Shown: in pieces, positions 53,143 to 63,246 of the stretch
Position numbering within the stretch: position 1 is the stretch's first letter
Layout of the letters: the number at the start of each line of letters is the position of its first letter
DNA from: Paenibacillus sp. Soil522
GTDB taxonomy: Bacteria; Bacillota; Bacilli; Paenibacillales; Paenibacillaceae
DNA length: 64,000 nucleotides
Assembly (NCBI RefSeq): GCF_001428245.1
Contig: NZ_LMRV01000044.1
Location: 124,923-188,922, forward strand
Direction: 5' to 3'
The notes under the pieces: model-generated
Told to the model about the DNA's origin: nothing
The model's database searches: none
Seen by the model: only the letters and a program-made list of their open reading frames with translations
Program-made: the position numbers and the translations under genes

Positions 53143-54181
53143 CCCAACAGTTTACATGGCGCCAAAAGTTAGCGAACATAACAAATACTCCGAGTTGCTG
53201 ACAAAGTCCATCGAGGAAAACGGTCTGCAGGTGGAACATTACGATAAAAAAAATACGCTTAAACCTGCAAAGGGAGACATCGTTCATCTGCATTGGCCCG
53301 GTAACTCGTATCGGGCATCCAACTTCCCCCTAACGATCGTGAAGTCTCTGTTATTTGCCGGACTTCTTTTGTTTTTGAAAATCCGGGGTGTACGGTTGTT
53401 TTGGACCGTTCACAATATTTGGCCGCATTCGACGGGCAAAAACAAATGGGATTATATGATGCGAAAGTTCATTTTGTCCGTCTGCAACAAAGGTTTCGTC
53501 ATGAGTGAAACGGTAAAACGAGAAGTTATCGAGACGTTCGGCGTGAGCGCTGATAAGCTGATCGTCACACCGCATGGACATTACGTGGATGCATATGTCG
53601 GCAAAGGGACGGATATCCGTAAGCGATTCGGCATTCCGCCGGAACAGTTCCTGTTCTTGTTTGTCGGCAGAATCAACGCTTATAAAGGAATTGAGAAGCT
53701 TGTCGAAGCATTTGTATCGATTAAGATGGAGTCGGCTGGACTGCTGATAGCGGGTAAAGTGGATGAGGGTTATAAATTGGATTACATCGATCCGGTTAAC
53801 GACGGCAGCATCAAAGTTTATCCTCATTTTTTGGATGACCACGAACTTGTCGACTACTTACATGCAGGTAATGTGATGGTGCTCCCTTATAACCAGATAA
53901 CGACTTCCGGAAGCGCGATTCTGGCTCTTTCTCATTATAAGCCGGTTGTTGCGCCCAAGCTCGGTTCGCTCAGCGAATATGTTTCCGAAGGATGCGGTAT
54001 CTTATACGATCCTGCTGACCCGGACGGATTACGCAAGGCGCTTGCGATGTCGGTCAACATGAATATGAATGAGGTAGAGAAGAACATTTCGAAAAAATTG
54101 GCAGAACTGGACTGGCAGGGTATAGCCGGAAAAATGATAAAAGTTTATACCGGAACAAAACGGTACGAGGTGAACGCATGA
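53135..54181 (+). CDS. Glycosyltransferase, GumK/GT4-like
   Basis: GT-B-fold transferase. VHLHWPGNSYRASN and WTVHNIWPHS in the N-terminal half are typical of glucuronosyl or related transferases; the C-terminal half has LFVGRINAYKGIEKLVEAF and a donor-site GSAILALSHYKPVVAP. I use the ATG at 53135, just after AGGTGGA; a GTG at 53126 lies within that site. 348 aa. UDP-glucuronate as donor is only a guess based on the ugd gene in the operon. Confidence 0.85.
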   Translation: MSNPTVYMAPKVSEHNKYSELLTKSIEENGLQVEHYDKKNTLKPAKGDIVHLHWPGNSYRASNFPLTIVKSLLFAGLLLFLKIRGVRLFWTVHNIWPHSTGKNKWDYMMRKFILSVCNKGFVMSETVKREVIETFGVSADKLIVTPHGHYVDAYVGKGTDIRKRFGIPPEQFLFLFVGRINAYKGIEKLVEAFVSIKMESAGLLIAGKVDEGYKLDYIDPVNDGSIKVYPHFLDDHELVDYLHAGNVMVLPYNQITTSGSAILALSHYKPVVAPKLGSLSEYVSEGCGILYDPADPDGLRKALAMSVNMNMNEVEKNISKKLAELDWQGIAGKMIKVYTGTKRYEVNA

Positions 54182-55065
54182 AAGCAACGGTAGCGATTTG
54201 CACCCATAACAGAGCTGAGGACGTGAAGGAAGCTCTTTTAAGTCTTTTACGGCAAAACTGTACGGATGCTTTTGAGGTGATTGTGGTTGACAACCGTTCC
54301 ACCGACAACACCAAACAGGTTACTCAAGAAGTTAGTCAGATGACAAGCATCCCGATTATTTATGTTTATGAAGAACGGCTGGGGCTCTCGGTAGCCCGGA
54401 ATCGTGCGCTTCGAGAAGCGAAGGGCGAGTATGTGCTGTTCTTAGACGATGATGCAGTGGCATCCAAGGAATGGATTAGCGGAATTGTCTCCTTATTTGA
54501 GAGCGATCCGCGGATCGGATGCGTCGGCGGCAAAATCGAACCCGCATGGGAAGGGGCGGAGCCGACTTGGCTTTTGCCGGAAAACCGGACGCTCTATACC
54601 ATTTTGGACTATTCAGATGAAATTGTAGAAATGCAAAAGCCGGCCATACCATTCGGAGCCAATGTAGCATTCCGCAAATCCGTCTTCCAATCGCTTAAAC
54701 CCTTCCGTGAGGATCTGGGCAGAGTGGGGAGCAACCTGCTTTCAAGCGAGGAAGCCGAGCTCATTGATCGAATCCGCAGCCGCTATACCGTCTATTACAC
54801 ACCTCATGCCTGGGTGCGGCACAAAATTCCGCGCAGCAGAGTTAGCAGAAAATGGCTGCTGCGAAGGATTTATTGGCAGGGTGTGAGCAGTGCAGTCAGC
54901 TCGGAGCGGAAATCAGGTATTTTTGTCAAATCCGTCCTGAAGGTTCCGGTGTTTCTGCTGTTGACGATCATTTTTTTCTTCGATAAGCGTCGGATATTCC
55001 GCAATGTAAGCAAAATTATATACAATAACGGCCAGATCAATGGAGTATTGCGAACCTTTAACTAA
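54178..55065 (+). CDS. Glycosyltransferase family 2 protein
   Basis: GT-A-fold transferase: AICTHNRAEDVKEAL, VVDNRSTDNT and the metal-binding FLDDDAV motif. An acceptor-region HKIPRSRVSRKWLLRR and a hydrophobic segment near the C-terminus (about 245-263) suggest membrane association. It overlaps the previous gene by 4 bp. 295 aa is typical. Confidence 0.92.
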   Translation: MKATVAICTHNRAEDVKEALLSLLRQNCTDAFEVIVVDNRSTDNTKQVTQEVSQMTSIPIIYVYEERLGLSVARNRALREAKGEYVLFLDDDAVASKEWISGIVSLFESDPRIGCVGGKIEPAWEGAEPTWLLPENRTLYTILDYSDEIVEMQKPAIPFGANVAFRKSVFQSLKPFREDLGRVGSNLLSSEEAELIDRIRSRYTVYYTPHAWVRHKIPRSRVSRKWLLRRIYWQGVSSAVSSERKSGIFVKSVLKVPVFLLLTIIFFFDKRRIFRNVSKIIYNNGQINGVLRTFN

Positions 55066-55095
55066 ACTAACTAGAAACGAAAGTGGAGGTACATT

Positions 55096-58062
55096 TTGGA
55101 TAGTAGAGCAAACTTAAAGAAAAATAATAGAGCACGAGCACGGCTTTATTTATTGTTGATTTGTAGTTTACTTATAACTCTAATACCGACACACAGTTTT
55201 GCAGACAACATTACTTCTCCTGAAATAGTAGTTGATGATTTTCAGGATTGGAATCACGTTTACAAGCATTCGAAGACACTTTCTCTACAAGTAAATCCGG
55301 ATGCCGATGATCCTACCCGGGTGAAACGAGGCTATACGTCTAATGAATACATGACCTACAAGACGAACGGTCCTCTCAGAAATTTTTCTTTATACACGTA
55401 CTATCGTTCGGGCATCGAGACGTACAATCATCCGAATTTTTATGTTTCCCACGATGGTAAGAATTACGAGAAAGTGACTCCGCAAATTTACAAAGACGGA
55501 GATAACATGAATTTTGTCGTGTATGAAGTACAAAATTTACGTTGGGATACAAGATATTTGAAAATAGAATACACCGGCAGCGATATCGTTAAATCGCCGG
55601 TAATTGGGAAGGCGGTGCTGAATGGCGCATTGGGCGTAAGTTCCAACCTGCCTTCGGGGTCCGTCCCTTACGGCAGTATGGTGATGTTGGAAAGAGCAAC
55701 TGCCGGCGATGCCGTATATTACACCACCGACGGCAGCGACCCCAGAACATCTCTTACACGCAAGCTTTATACTTCACCGATTAAGGTGGTGAACGAACTT
55801 GTGTTAAAGATTATCGCCGTGAACCATTCGGCTTCGGGCAAAGCAGCGGCCAGCAGGGTTTCCAACTACCGGTATGTGCCGGAAGGTTCTTTGAATACGG
55901 AAGTCGGCTTGGACGATCCGCTCGAAAATTTCAAACAGATTGACAGCCGCTCAAGTATATATATTTTGAAAAATAAACCTTATCACTTCGGCAACGATTC
56001 GAATCGGATGGTGCGTACTTCAACTAAGCCTGGGAACATCATTTATAAGACGGATTTCGATATTTCTTCCTTTATGGTCTACAGCTACTTTTTCGCTGGA
56101 AATGCCATCGAGAAGAATCGTTTCTTTATCTCGAAGAATGGAAAGGATTATACGGAAATTTCTGCTGAAGCCTATTCGGTAGGCTATCCGGTAGCCAATT
56201 GGCAGAAATACGCTTACGAGGCTTCATCACTGCCGGCGGGCACGAGGTATTTGAAAGTCGAGCTGCACGGACCGGTGTCTTGGTCGCCTCAAGTTTCGAA
56301 TGTGATTTTAAATCGAAACACGGCTTCCGTGGACGTTAAATCAACCAGAAGCGACGAATCACTGGAGACTGAACTGTCCACGGCTTCGAGCGGGGCAAAG
56401 ATTTATTTCCGTTTGAATAAGGCGCCCGCTTTCGAGCCATATAACAAACCGCTCCAACTCACTGGTTATAACGAGCTGGAAACCTATGCCGTTACAGATG
56501 GTATGGAGCCAAGTCCCATCCGTAGATATAAGCTCAATGCAAGTGACCAAATTCAAGTGGACAGGTTCGGTCAAATGAAATCTGCCGGGTTTCCCGAGAA
56601 GGTGACAAACGAACAGCAGCTTGAAGCGGATGCCGAGGCAGACGCCTCCTATTATGGCGGTTTAACACCGCCTTCGGACCGGGACCATTACGGTGGTCTG
56701 GCAGGAAGCGCAGAAAAACATGGTTTGCAAAAAACGGGCTTTTTTGCAATTCAGCAAATGGGAAGCCGCAAAGTGATGACAACACCGGAAGGCAATCTCT
56801 TTTTCAGCTTAGGGGTGAACGGACTTACGGCCCATGAAACCTATACGATGGTAAAGGGTCGAGAGGAGCTGTTCGAATCTATTCCTTCTCAACAAGGGGA
56901 ATATAATTCGGCATTTATCGGGTCCGATAACTTCTCATTCTATTTGGCGAACAAATACCGGAAAACAGGGGAAGTTCCAACCGAGCATGCCATATATTCG
57001 GAAGCTGCCGAGCGCCTCAAAAAATGGGGTTTTAACAGTGCGGGAGGCTATTCACCTGAAAAGTACGGCAATGAAAACAACTTGCCTCACGTGCGGATGC
57101 TTCCGCTGAACAGCATGAGCTGGGCTAAGATTGACGGGATTTCGATATTCGACATTTTTGCGCCGGATGCATCAGCCAAGATCGATAAGTCGTTTGCAAA
57201 AACAGTCAAGCCGAACAAGGACGATCCGATGCTGATCGGGTATTTCATCGACAACGAATACGATTTCCATAAGTTTTATTCCCATGTGCCGAAGCTGAAG
57301 GCAAGCCAAGCGGCGATCAAAGGACGTTTGGTTAAAAGGCTGAAGGATAAATATCAAGACATAAACAAATTCAACAGCCATTGGGGAACAAGCTTCCAAT
57401 CCTTTGCAGACTTGAAAGAAGCGGAACTGCCGATCAAAACATCGGCTGCTTGGAGCGATATGGACGCATTTTTTAGGTATTATCTGGATACGTTCTTCGG
57501 AACGGTTTCGCAGATCTACCGCAAATATGATCCGAATCATCTTCTTCTCGGAGACCGCTGGATAACGACGCCTTTCCACAAGGAGAAGTTTCGGAGCGTT
57601 ATGGCAGAGGTGGAAGGGAAATACGTGGATGTCATCAGTATCAACTACTACACTTATAAGCTCGAAACCGATCTATTGGAAGATGTGTACAAAAAGTCGG
57701 GCGGCAAACCGATTCTGCTAACCGAATTCGGTTACGGTACGGCGGAACAAGGATTGAAGCCTCTCCTTCCAAATTCAGCTATGAACCAGTCACAGAGGGG
57801 AATGCGTTACCGGAATTATGTGGAGGGGGTAGCCAGTCTGGACTACATTGTGGGAGCTCATGTGTTCAATTATGTGGACCAGGCAGGCCTGGGAAGATAT
57901 TGGCAGGGAATTTGGGGAGAACACTATAACTCAGGCCTTGTGAATGTCGCCGACCGTCCTTATAAGGAATACCTGAAAGGGATCATGGCGACCAACTACG
58001 ACATCTACAAGGTGATTCAGGGAGAACGGCCGAAATTTTATTACGATTTCAGCAAAAATTGA
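55096..58062 (+). CDS. Secreted multidomain glycoside hydrolase, clan GH-A type
   Basis: Exported enzyme of 988 aa inside the exopolysaccharide operon. Signal peptide about 1-36 (ending SFA); two similar beta-sandwich domains (about 45-180 and 285-405) surround a chitobiase-like domain with YYTTDGSDPR. The catalytic part (about 545-985) opens GFFAIQQMGSRKVMTTPEGN and FFSLGVN, as in agarase-like and GH42-like enzymes. It has YFIDNEYDF (E721, likely acid/base) and LLTEFGYG (E877, likely nucleophile). Start is TTG at 55096 after GGAGG. It probably trims or releases the polymer made by this operon, or cleaves a related glycan. The exact GH family is not certain. Confidence 0.85.
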   Translation: MDSRANLKKNNRARARLYLLLICSLLITLIPTHSFADNITSPEIVVDDFQDWNHVYKHSKTLSLQVNPDADDPTRVKRGYTSNEYMTYKTNGPLRNFSLYTYYRSGIETYNHPNFYVSHDGKNYEKVTPQIYKDGDNMNFVVYEVQNLRWDTRYLKIEYTGSDIVKSPVIGKAVLNGALGVSSNLPSGSVPYGSMVMLERATAGDAVYYTTDGSDPRTSLTRKLYTSPIKVVNELVLKIIAVNHSASGKAAASRVSNYRYVPEGSLNTEVGLDDPLENFKQIDSRSSIYILKNKPYHFGNDSNRMVRTSTKPGNIIYKTDFDISSFMVYSYFFAGNAIEKNRFFISKNGKDYTEISAEAYSVGYPVANWQKYAYEASSLPAGTRYLKVELHGPVSWSPQVSNVILNRNTASVDVKSTRSDESLETELSTASSGAKIYFRLNKAPAFEPYNKPLQLTGYNELETYAVTDGMEPSPIRRYKLNASDQIQVDRFGQMKSAGFPEKVTNEQQLEADAEADASYYGGLTPPSDRDHYGGLAGSAEKHGLQKTGFFAIQQMGSRKVMTTPEGNLFFSLGVNGLTAHETYTMVKGREELFESIPSQQGEYNSAFIGSDNFSFYLANKYRKTGEVPTEHAIYSEAAERLKKWGFNSAGGYSPEKYGNENNLPHVRMLPLNSMSWAKIDGISIFDIFAPDASAKIDKSFAKTVKPNKDDPMLIGYFIDNEYDFHKFYSHVPKLKASQAAIKGRLVKRLKDKYQDINKFNSHWGTSFQSFADLKEAELPIKTSAAWSDMDAFFRYYLDTFFGTVSQIYRKYDPNHLLLGDRWITTPFHKEKFRSVMAEVEGKYVDVISINYYTYKLETDLLEDVYKKSGGKPILLTEFGYGTAEQGLKPLLPNSAMNQSQRGMRYRNYVEGVASLDYIVGAHVFNYVDQAGLGRYWQGIWGEHYNSGLVNVADRPYKEYLKGIMATNYDIYKVIQGERPKFYYDFSKN

Positions 58063-58207
58063 TCGAAAAAAACTGCAGCTTCTCGATTGTCTCGTCGGCG
58101 TTGGCCGTTTTCAGTGGAGTCTCTAGGGAGTAGATTGCAGAAATGGTTTCCGGTTTTTTGACCATCGAATGATAGAGAGAGAAAACAACCTAAAGGAGAG
58201 GGTTATC

Positions 58208-59194
58208 ATGCAGAGTACCCCGAATATTCACCCTATGGATGGACTTAAAAATGAGCTTCGCAAAATTTCAAATGTCATTCCGCCGGGCTCCAATATTTAC
58301 TATATCGATATTCCCGTTCACAGCAACGGCGGCGACCTGCTCATTATGAAAGGCACGGAAGCGTTCTTCAAGGATTATAATATTCGCGTCCGCGCACGCT
58401 ACAGCGTGCTTGATTTTCCCGATTCGCTGGTGATTCCGAAAGATCATATCATCGTGCTGCACGGGGGAGGGAACTTCGGCGACCTGTATCCGGCACATCA
58501 GAAGCTGCGCGAGAAAATTATTACCAGCTATCCGTACCATCGGATCGTGATGCTTCCACAGACGATATTTTATAAGAACGAGTCTGAATACGACCGGACG
58601 GCGCAAATATTCAATGGGCATAAAGATATTCATCTCTATGTCCGCGACACGCTGTCCCTTCGCTCGGCATCCGAGAAATTCCATAGATGCAACGTTTATC
58701 TATCACCCGACATGGCCCATCAATTATGGCCGATCCGGCACAAAGACAGCCCGGGCAAAGAACTGCTCTGCTTCTTCCGCACGGATATTGAGAAAACGAA
58801 TGAGCAGGAGCAGCTCGAAGCTGCGGGCCGCGGCGATTATTTGGATTGGGCCTCCTTGTACAACCGGGTGGAGCAGAAATCGATTAATCTCATTGTCAGA
58901 ATGATTAAGAAAGGCGGCACTCCGCTGCCGATGCAGGCGATTTGGGGCAGGTACACCGATTATCTGGTAGATAAAGCAGTCAAGCGCTTCAGCGGATACC
59001 GAACGGTGCAGACGTCAAGGCTGCATGGCCATATCTTGTCCTGCCTAATGGACAAGCCTAATACGCTGCTGGACAATTCTTACGGCAAGAACTCCAACTA
59101 TTATCATACATGGACAAGCGGCATAGGTTCCGCCCAATTGATTGTGAAGAATGAAGGAAAAACAACAAATTCGAATGCTTCGCAAATCAGTTAA
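58208..59194 (+). CDS. Polysaccharide pyruvyl transferase family protein
   Basis: Transfers pyruvate from phosphoenolpyruvate to a sugar of the repeat unit to form a ketal. Family features: HSNGGDLLIMKGTEAFF, VLHGGGNFGDLYP, and the C-terminal TSRLHGHILSCLMDKP with the conserved RLHG. The ATG at 58208 follows AAAGGAG by 8 nt; an in-frame extension to 58169 lacks this. 328 aa. It implies an acidic, pyruvylated polymer. Confidence 0.92.
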   Translation: MQSTPNIHPMDGLKNELRKISNVIPPGSNIYYIDIPVHSNGGDLLIMKGTEAFFKDYNIRVRARYSVLDFPDSLVIPKDHIIVLHGGGNFGDLYPAHQKLREKIITSYPYHRIVMLPQTIFYKNESEYDRTAQIFNGHKDIHLYVRDTLSLRSASEKFHRCNVYLSPDMAHQLWPIRHKDSPGKELLCFFRTDIEKTNEQEQLEAAGRGDYLDWASLYNRVEQKSINLIVRMIKKGGTPLPMQAIWGRYTDYLVDKAVKRFSGYRTVQTSRLHGHILSCLMDKPNTLLDNSYGKNSNYYHTWTSGIGSAQLIVKNEGKTTNSNASQIS

Positions 59195-59217
59195 CTATTA
59201 TTTTAGGAGGAGTCACT

Positions 59218-60588
59218 ATGAAAATTGTTCTTCTCTCGGGGGGCTCGGGCAAACGCCTGTGGCCGCTATCGAACGATTCCCGTTCCAAGCAGTTCTTGAA
59301 GGTGCTAAGGAATTCGGAAGGCGAGCTTGAGTCGATGGTACAGCGGGTTTGGGGGCAGATTGCGAGTGCCGGGCTTGGCGACCATGCTTTTATCGCAACG
59401 AGCAAGCCGCAGGTTGAAATGATCCACAACCAGCTAGGAAGCGAGATTGGAGTAATTGTCGAACCGGAAAGAAGGGATACGTATCCTGCGATCGCGCTGG
59501 CGGCCACCTATTTGTATTCGGTTGAAGGTGTCAGCCTGAATGAAACGGTCGTCGTCATGCCGGTCGACCCTTACGTTGAAGAGTCGTTCTTCCACAAGAC
59601 CAAAGAATTGGACCAGGTCTTGAACGAGTCGGGCGCGGATTTGGCGCTTATGGGAGTAAAACCGACATATCCATCGGAGAAATACGGGTATATCGTTCCG
59701 CAAAGCGGGACCACGCATGACGCGCCATATATGAATGTACAAAGCTTCCGAGAGAAACCGAGCGAAGAAGCAGCAGCGGCCATGATTGAGCAGGCAGCAC
59801 TTTGGAACTGCGGGGTTTTCGCATTCAAGCTGGATTTCATCATTAATATTCTGCTCTCGCACGGGCTTCCGATCCAATACGATGAGATGGTGAAGCAGTA
59901 CGACAAGCTTCCGAAGACCAGCTTCGACTACGAGGTGGTGGAGAAAGCTAATCTTATCGTCGCGCTGCCATACGAGGGGGATTGGAAGGATCTTGGAACG
60001 TGGAACACGCTGACGGAACAAATTGCCAGCCCGCTGATCGGCAAAGGAATCATTACCGACAGTTCATCCAATACGCATATTATCAACGAACTGGATATTC
60101 CGATTACGCTGCTTAATTTATCCAATGTCGTCGTCGCGGCGAGTCCGGATGGCATTCTCGTCTCGGACAAGGCATCAAGCCCGATGATCAAGGAGGTCAT
60201 GAAGCACTCGGATCAGCGTCCGATGTATGAGGAGAGGCGTTGGGGCCGTTACAGGGTACTCGATTACTTGAAATATCCGGACGGGAAAGAAGTATTGACC
60301 AAACGGATTTGCATAGAGCCGGGCAAAAATTTAAGCTACCAATACCATTTACTTAGAGACGAGGTATGGACCGTCGTTTCCGGTAACGGGGTGATGATTC
60401 TAAACGATAAGCGGTTCCCGGTTAAGGCCGGAGATGTACTCGTTATATCGAAACAGAGCAAGCACAGTTTGCTGGCGGAGACGGAAATGGACATCATTGA
60501 GGTGCAAACCGGGTCAGAGCTTATTGAAGAAGATATCGTCCGGCTTGCCTTCGATTGGAATGAAATTATGCAAATATGTGCCGTATAA
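59218..60588 (+). CDS. manC: Mannose-1-phosphate guanylyltransferase with C-terminal cupin isomerase domain
   Basis: Makes GDP-mannose. N-terminal nucleotidyltransferase with LSGGSGKRLWPLSN, FREKPSEE and NCGVFAFK; the C-terminal part (about 335-456) is the cupin-type mannose-6-phosphate isomerase domain (WGRYRVLDYL, then SYQYHLLRDEVWTVVSG), giving the bifunctional layout. AGGAGG precedes the ATG. 456 aa is slightly short for the bifunctional class, but both domains appear whole. Confidence 0.93.
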   Translation: MKIVLLSGGSGKRLWPLSNDSRSKQFLKVLRNSEGELESMVQRVWGQIASAGLGDHAFIATSKPQVEMIHNQLGSEIGVIVEPERRDTYPAIALAATYLYSVEGVSLNETVVVMPVDPYVEESFFHKTKELDQVLNESGADLALMGVKPTYPSEKYGYIVPQSGTTHDAPYMNVQSFREKPSEEAAAAMIEQAALWNCGVFAFKLDFIINILLSHGLPIQYDEMVKQYDKLPKTSFDYEVVEKANLIVALPYEGDWKDLGTWNTLTEQIASPLIGKGIITDSSSNTHIINELDIPITLLNLSNVVVAASPDGILVSDKASSPMIKEVMKHSDQRPMYEERRWGRYRVLDYLKYPDGKEVLTKRICIEPGKNLSYQYHLLRDEVWTVVSGNGVMILNDKRFPVKAGDVLVISKQSKHSLLAETEMDIIEVQTGSELIEEDIVRLAFDWNEIMQICAV

Positions 60589-60620
60589 GTGACAGGATTT
60601 CAATATAGGGAGTGATGAGA

Positions 60621-61961
60621 ATGAACATTACGGTCATTGGAACCGGTTATGTCGGGCTTGTATCGGGTGTCTGTTATGCGGAGCTGGGGAATAGAGTTAT
60701 CTGTGTCGACAAGGATCTTGGGAAGATCGAAATGCTGCAGGCTGGCGAGATTCCCATCTATGAGCCGGGGCTGAAGGAATTGGCGGCTAAGAACCGTTCC
60801 GCCGGAAAACTCGATTTCACAACTGATCTGACCGAAGCGGTGCGTCAATCGGATATCATCATTCTGGCTGTCGGAACGCCTCCGATGCCGAGCGGCGAGG
60901 CGAATATGGTTTATATCAATCAAGCCGCCCTTGATATCGCCGAAGCGATGAACGGCTATAAAATCATTGCTATAAAAAGCACGGTGCCGGTCGGCACGAA
61001 CGAACGGATCGGAGATCTGATCCGCACCCGCACATCCGAGCCGTTCGACAGCATTTCGCTGCCGGAGTTTCTGCGCGAAGGTTCTGCCGTCAAGGATACG
61101 CTAAATCCGGACCGGATCGTCATCGGCGCTGATACCCAAAGCGCGGCCGATACGATGGCCCAGCTGCATCGGCCGCTGACGGAGCAAATCATCGTGACGG
61201 ATATCCGCAGCGCAGAAATGATTAAATATGCGTCCAATGCTTTTCTCGCTACGAAGATTTCGTTCATCAACGAGATTGCGAACATTTGCGAGAAGGTAGG
61301 CGCAGACGTGACGAAGGTTGCGGAAGGAATGGGCTACGATAAGCGGATTGGACAGTCGTTCCTTAAAGCCGGAATCGGCTATGGAGGCTCCTGTTTTCCG
61401 AAGGATACCAGAGCCCTTATCCAAATCGCCGGCAACGTCGATTACGAGTTCAAGCTGCTGCGGTCGGTTGTGGAAGTAAATCAAGATCAACGGTTTAATG
61501 TGATCCGCAAGCTGGAGACGATCTTTAACGGTCAGTTGCGAGGTAAGACAATCGCGGTATGGGGATTGGCCTTTAAGCCGAATACCGATGACGTCCGCGA
61601 TTCACCGGCGATGGAAATCATTCAATATTTGGTAGAGAACGGCGTGAAGGTGAAAGCTTACGATCCAATTGCTATGGAAAACTTCAAAGCCTTATACGGC
61701 AAGGAAGGCGTCATATGGTGCAATGAGGCGCTCGAAACGGCACAAGACTCAGATGCGCTTTGTTTACTGACGGAATGGGATGAATTCGCGGAAGTAGATT
61801 TGAATCTGCTGCAATCCGTCATGATGCAGCCTATTCTGATCGACGGACGCAATGTATTTAAAGAGGAAGATTTGCTCGGAACCGCATTCGTTTATTATTC
61901 CGTCGGCCGTCCGAGCCTGAATCAAGGCGTCAAACAGCAAATTCCTGTTGTGCAATTGTAA
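60621..61961 (+). CDS. ugd: UDP-glucose 6-dehydrogenase
   Basis: Oxidises UDP-glucose to UDP-glucuronate with two NAD. The Rossmann motif GTGYVGLVSGVCYAELG, the catalytic cysteine in GGSCFPKD, and the C-terminal WGLAFKPNTDDVRDSP are all present. The ATG at 60621 lies 7 nt after AGGGAGTG; the GTG at 60612 overlaps that site. 446 aa, usual for the TuaD-like group. It provides glucuronic acid for the polymer. Confidence 0.95.
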   Translation: MNITVIGTGYVGLVSGVCYAELGNRVICVDKDLGKIEMLQAGEIPIYEPGLKELAAKNRSAGKLDFTTDLTEAVRQSDIIILAVGTPPMPSGEANMVYINQAALDIAEAMNGYKIIAIKSTVPVGTNERIGDLIRTRTSEPFDSISLPEFLREGSAVKDTLNPDRIVIGADTQSAADTMAQLHRPLTEQIIVTDIRSAEMIKYASNAFLATKISFINEIANICEKVGADVTKVAEGMGYDKRIGQSFLKAGIGYGGSCFPKDTRALIQIAGNVDYEFKLLRSVVEVNQDQRFNVIRKLETIFNGQLRGKTIAVWGLAFKPNTDDVRDSPAMEIIQYLVENGVKVKAYDPIAMENFKALYGKEGVIWCNEALETAQDSDALCLLTEWDEFAEVDLNLLQSVMMQPILIDGRNVFKEEDLLGTAFVYYSVGRPSLNQGVKQQIPVVQL

Positions 61962-61985
61962 TTCTAACGATAGCGGGGTTTAATC

Positions 61986-63152
61986 ATGATTAAAGCAGAG
62001 AAAATTGATTTAAGCGATATTTCGAATGAATTATCATTTATGCTATTCATTCTGCGCGACGTTCAAGTGTTGGATGAGAAGAGGATACGAGAATACACTT
62101 CAAATATGAAGTGGAATTCATTCTTACAATTAACTTTACATCATCGTGTTTATCCGATTGTTTACTTGAAACTAAATCAAATCGATTCATCTCTTATTCC
62201 TGCTGACGTTATGGAGAGGCTCCGCTATCATTACAACTCCAATATTCTTAAGATGATGCAGCTAACTAGAGAAATGAATAAAATTTGCGGTGAATTTTCA
62301 GACAACGGTATAAGCACCATTTTGTTGAAGGGTCCCATTCTAGCGATTCAACTTTACGGAGATTTGTCGCATAGGACTTCCAAAGATCTGGATATTCTGA
62401 TCGATGTAGAAGATGTAGAAAGATCAGAGGAGGTCATGACACAGCTTGGATATGAATTAGAGGAGAAACGTTCATTAAATCAAAATTGGAAAGATAAGCA
62501 TCATCATCTTTCCTACCGGCATAAAGAACATTCTGTGCAGGTTGAAATTCACTGGCGATTAAATCCTTATTCCAAAGGTTCTCATTCATTTGATCAACTG
62601 TGGAAACGTAAAAATACAGTTCAATTATTAAATCAGTCATTTCATTGCTTAGGGAATGAAGATCTGCTCTATTATCTTGCTGACCATGGCGCTAGGCATG
62701 CCTGGTTCCGATTACGCTGGTTAATGGATATAGATCGTTTAATACCTAAAATAGATAGCGAGAAAATGCATGTTTATTTTAGACAGTTCGGTGGACAAGC
62801 GTTCACAGGGCAGGCTTTCATATTAGCTTTCAATCTGCTTGATTCAAATGTTCCTCATTCTTTAAATTATCTGACGGATAATAAGAAGAATCTTCGGCTA
62901 GCGAAAACATCTTTGTTTTTTATCAAAAGAATAGTTAAATTAAACCCGGTGCCTGAGAAAAGCGTGGTTTGGCATTATTTACGATACACTCTATCACTAA
63001 TGACAGGCAGGCAGAGAGTGAGGTATCTGTTGAATTACCTGGAACCTAACAAGCAAGATATGTCGCTGCTGCCGCTATACAAACCGCTTCATTTTCTCTA
63101 TTTCCCTCTCCGGCCGTTTCTATGGTTTTGGAGACATATAATAAATAATTGA
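61986..63152 (+). CDS. NTP_transf_5-type nucleotidyltransferase family protein
   Basis: Protein of 388 aa with a nucleotidyltransferase core: ILLKGPILAIQLYGDLSHRT followed by KDLDILID, whose aspartates are the usual metal ligands, and EIHWRL later. This type is found in lasso-peptide and related RiPP clusters, usually beside an HPr-kinase-like gene, as here. It starts 24 bp after ugd and could be co-transcribed with the exopolysaccharide operon. Codon and base use appear more AT-rich than in the genes before it, which suggests separate origin. Role not established. Confidence 0.8.
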   Translation: MIKAEKIDLSDISNELSFMLFILRDVQVLDEKRIREYTSNMKWNSFLQLTLHHRVYPIVYLKLNQIDSSLIPADVMERLRYHYNSNILKMMQLTREMNKICGEFSDNGISTILLKGPILAIQLYGDLSHRTSKDLDILIDVEDVERSEEVMTQLGYELEEKRSLNQNWKDKHHHLSYRHKEHSVQVEIHWRLNPYSKGSHSFDQLWKRKNTVQLLNQSFHCLGNEDLLYYLADHGARHAWFRLRWLMDIDRLIPKIDSEKMHVYFRQFGGQAFTGQAFILAFNLLDSNVPHSLNYLTDNKKNLRLAKTSLFFIKRIVKLNPVPEKSVVWHYLRYTLSLMTGRQRVRYLLNYLEPNKQDMSLLPLYKPLHFLYFPLRPFLWFWRHIINN

Positions 63153-63184
63153 TTTTTATAACAAAATGAGACACAAAAAGCATT

Positions 63185-63212
63185 TTGATTGCGAATAGTA
63201 TAAACATATACA
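63185..63212 (+). promoter_or_regulatory. Weak candidate promoter for HPr-kinase-like gene
   Basis: TTGATT (63185-63190) and TATACA (63207-63212), 16 bp apart, in an AT-rich gap of 94 bp. It could separate the kinase-like gene from the upstream operon. Confidence 0.32.
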
Positions 63213-63246
63213 AAATATATATTATTTGCTAGATGGGGTGTTTACT

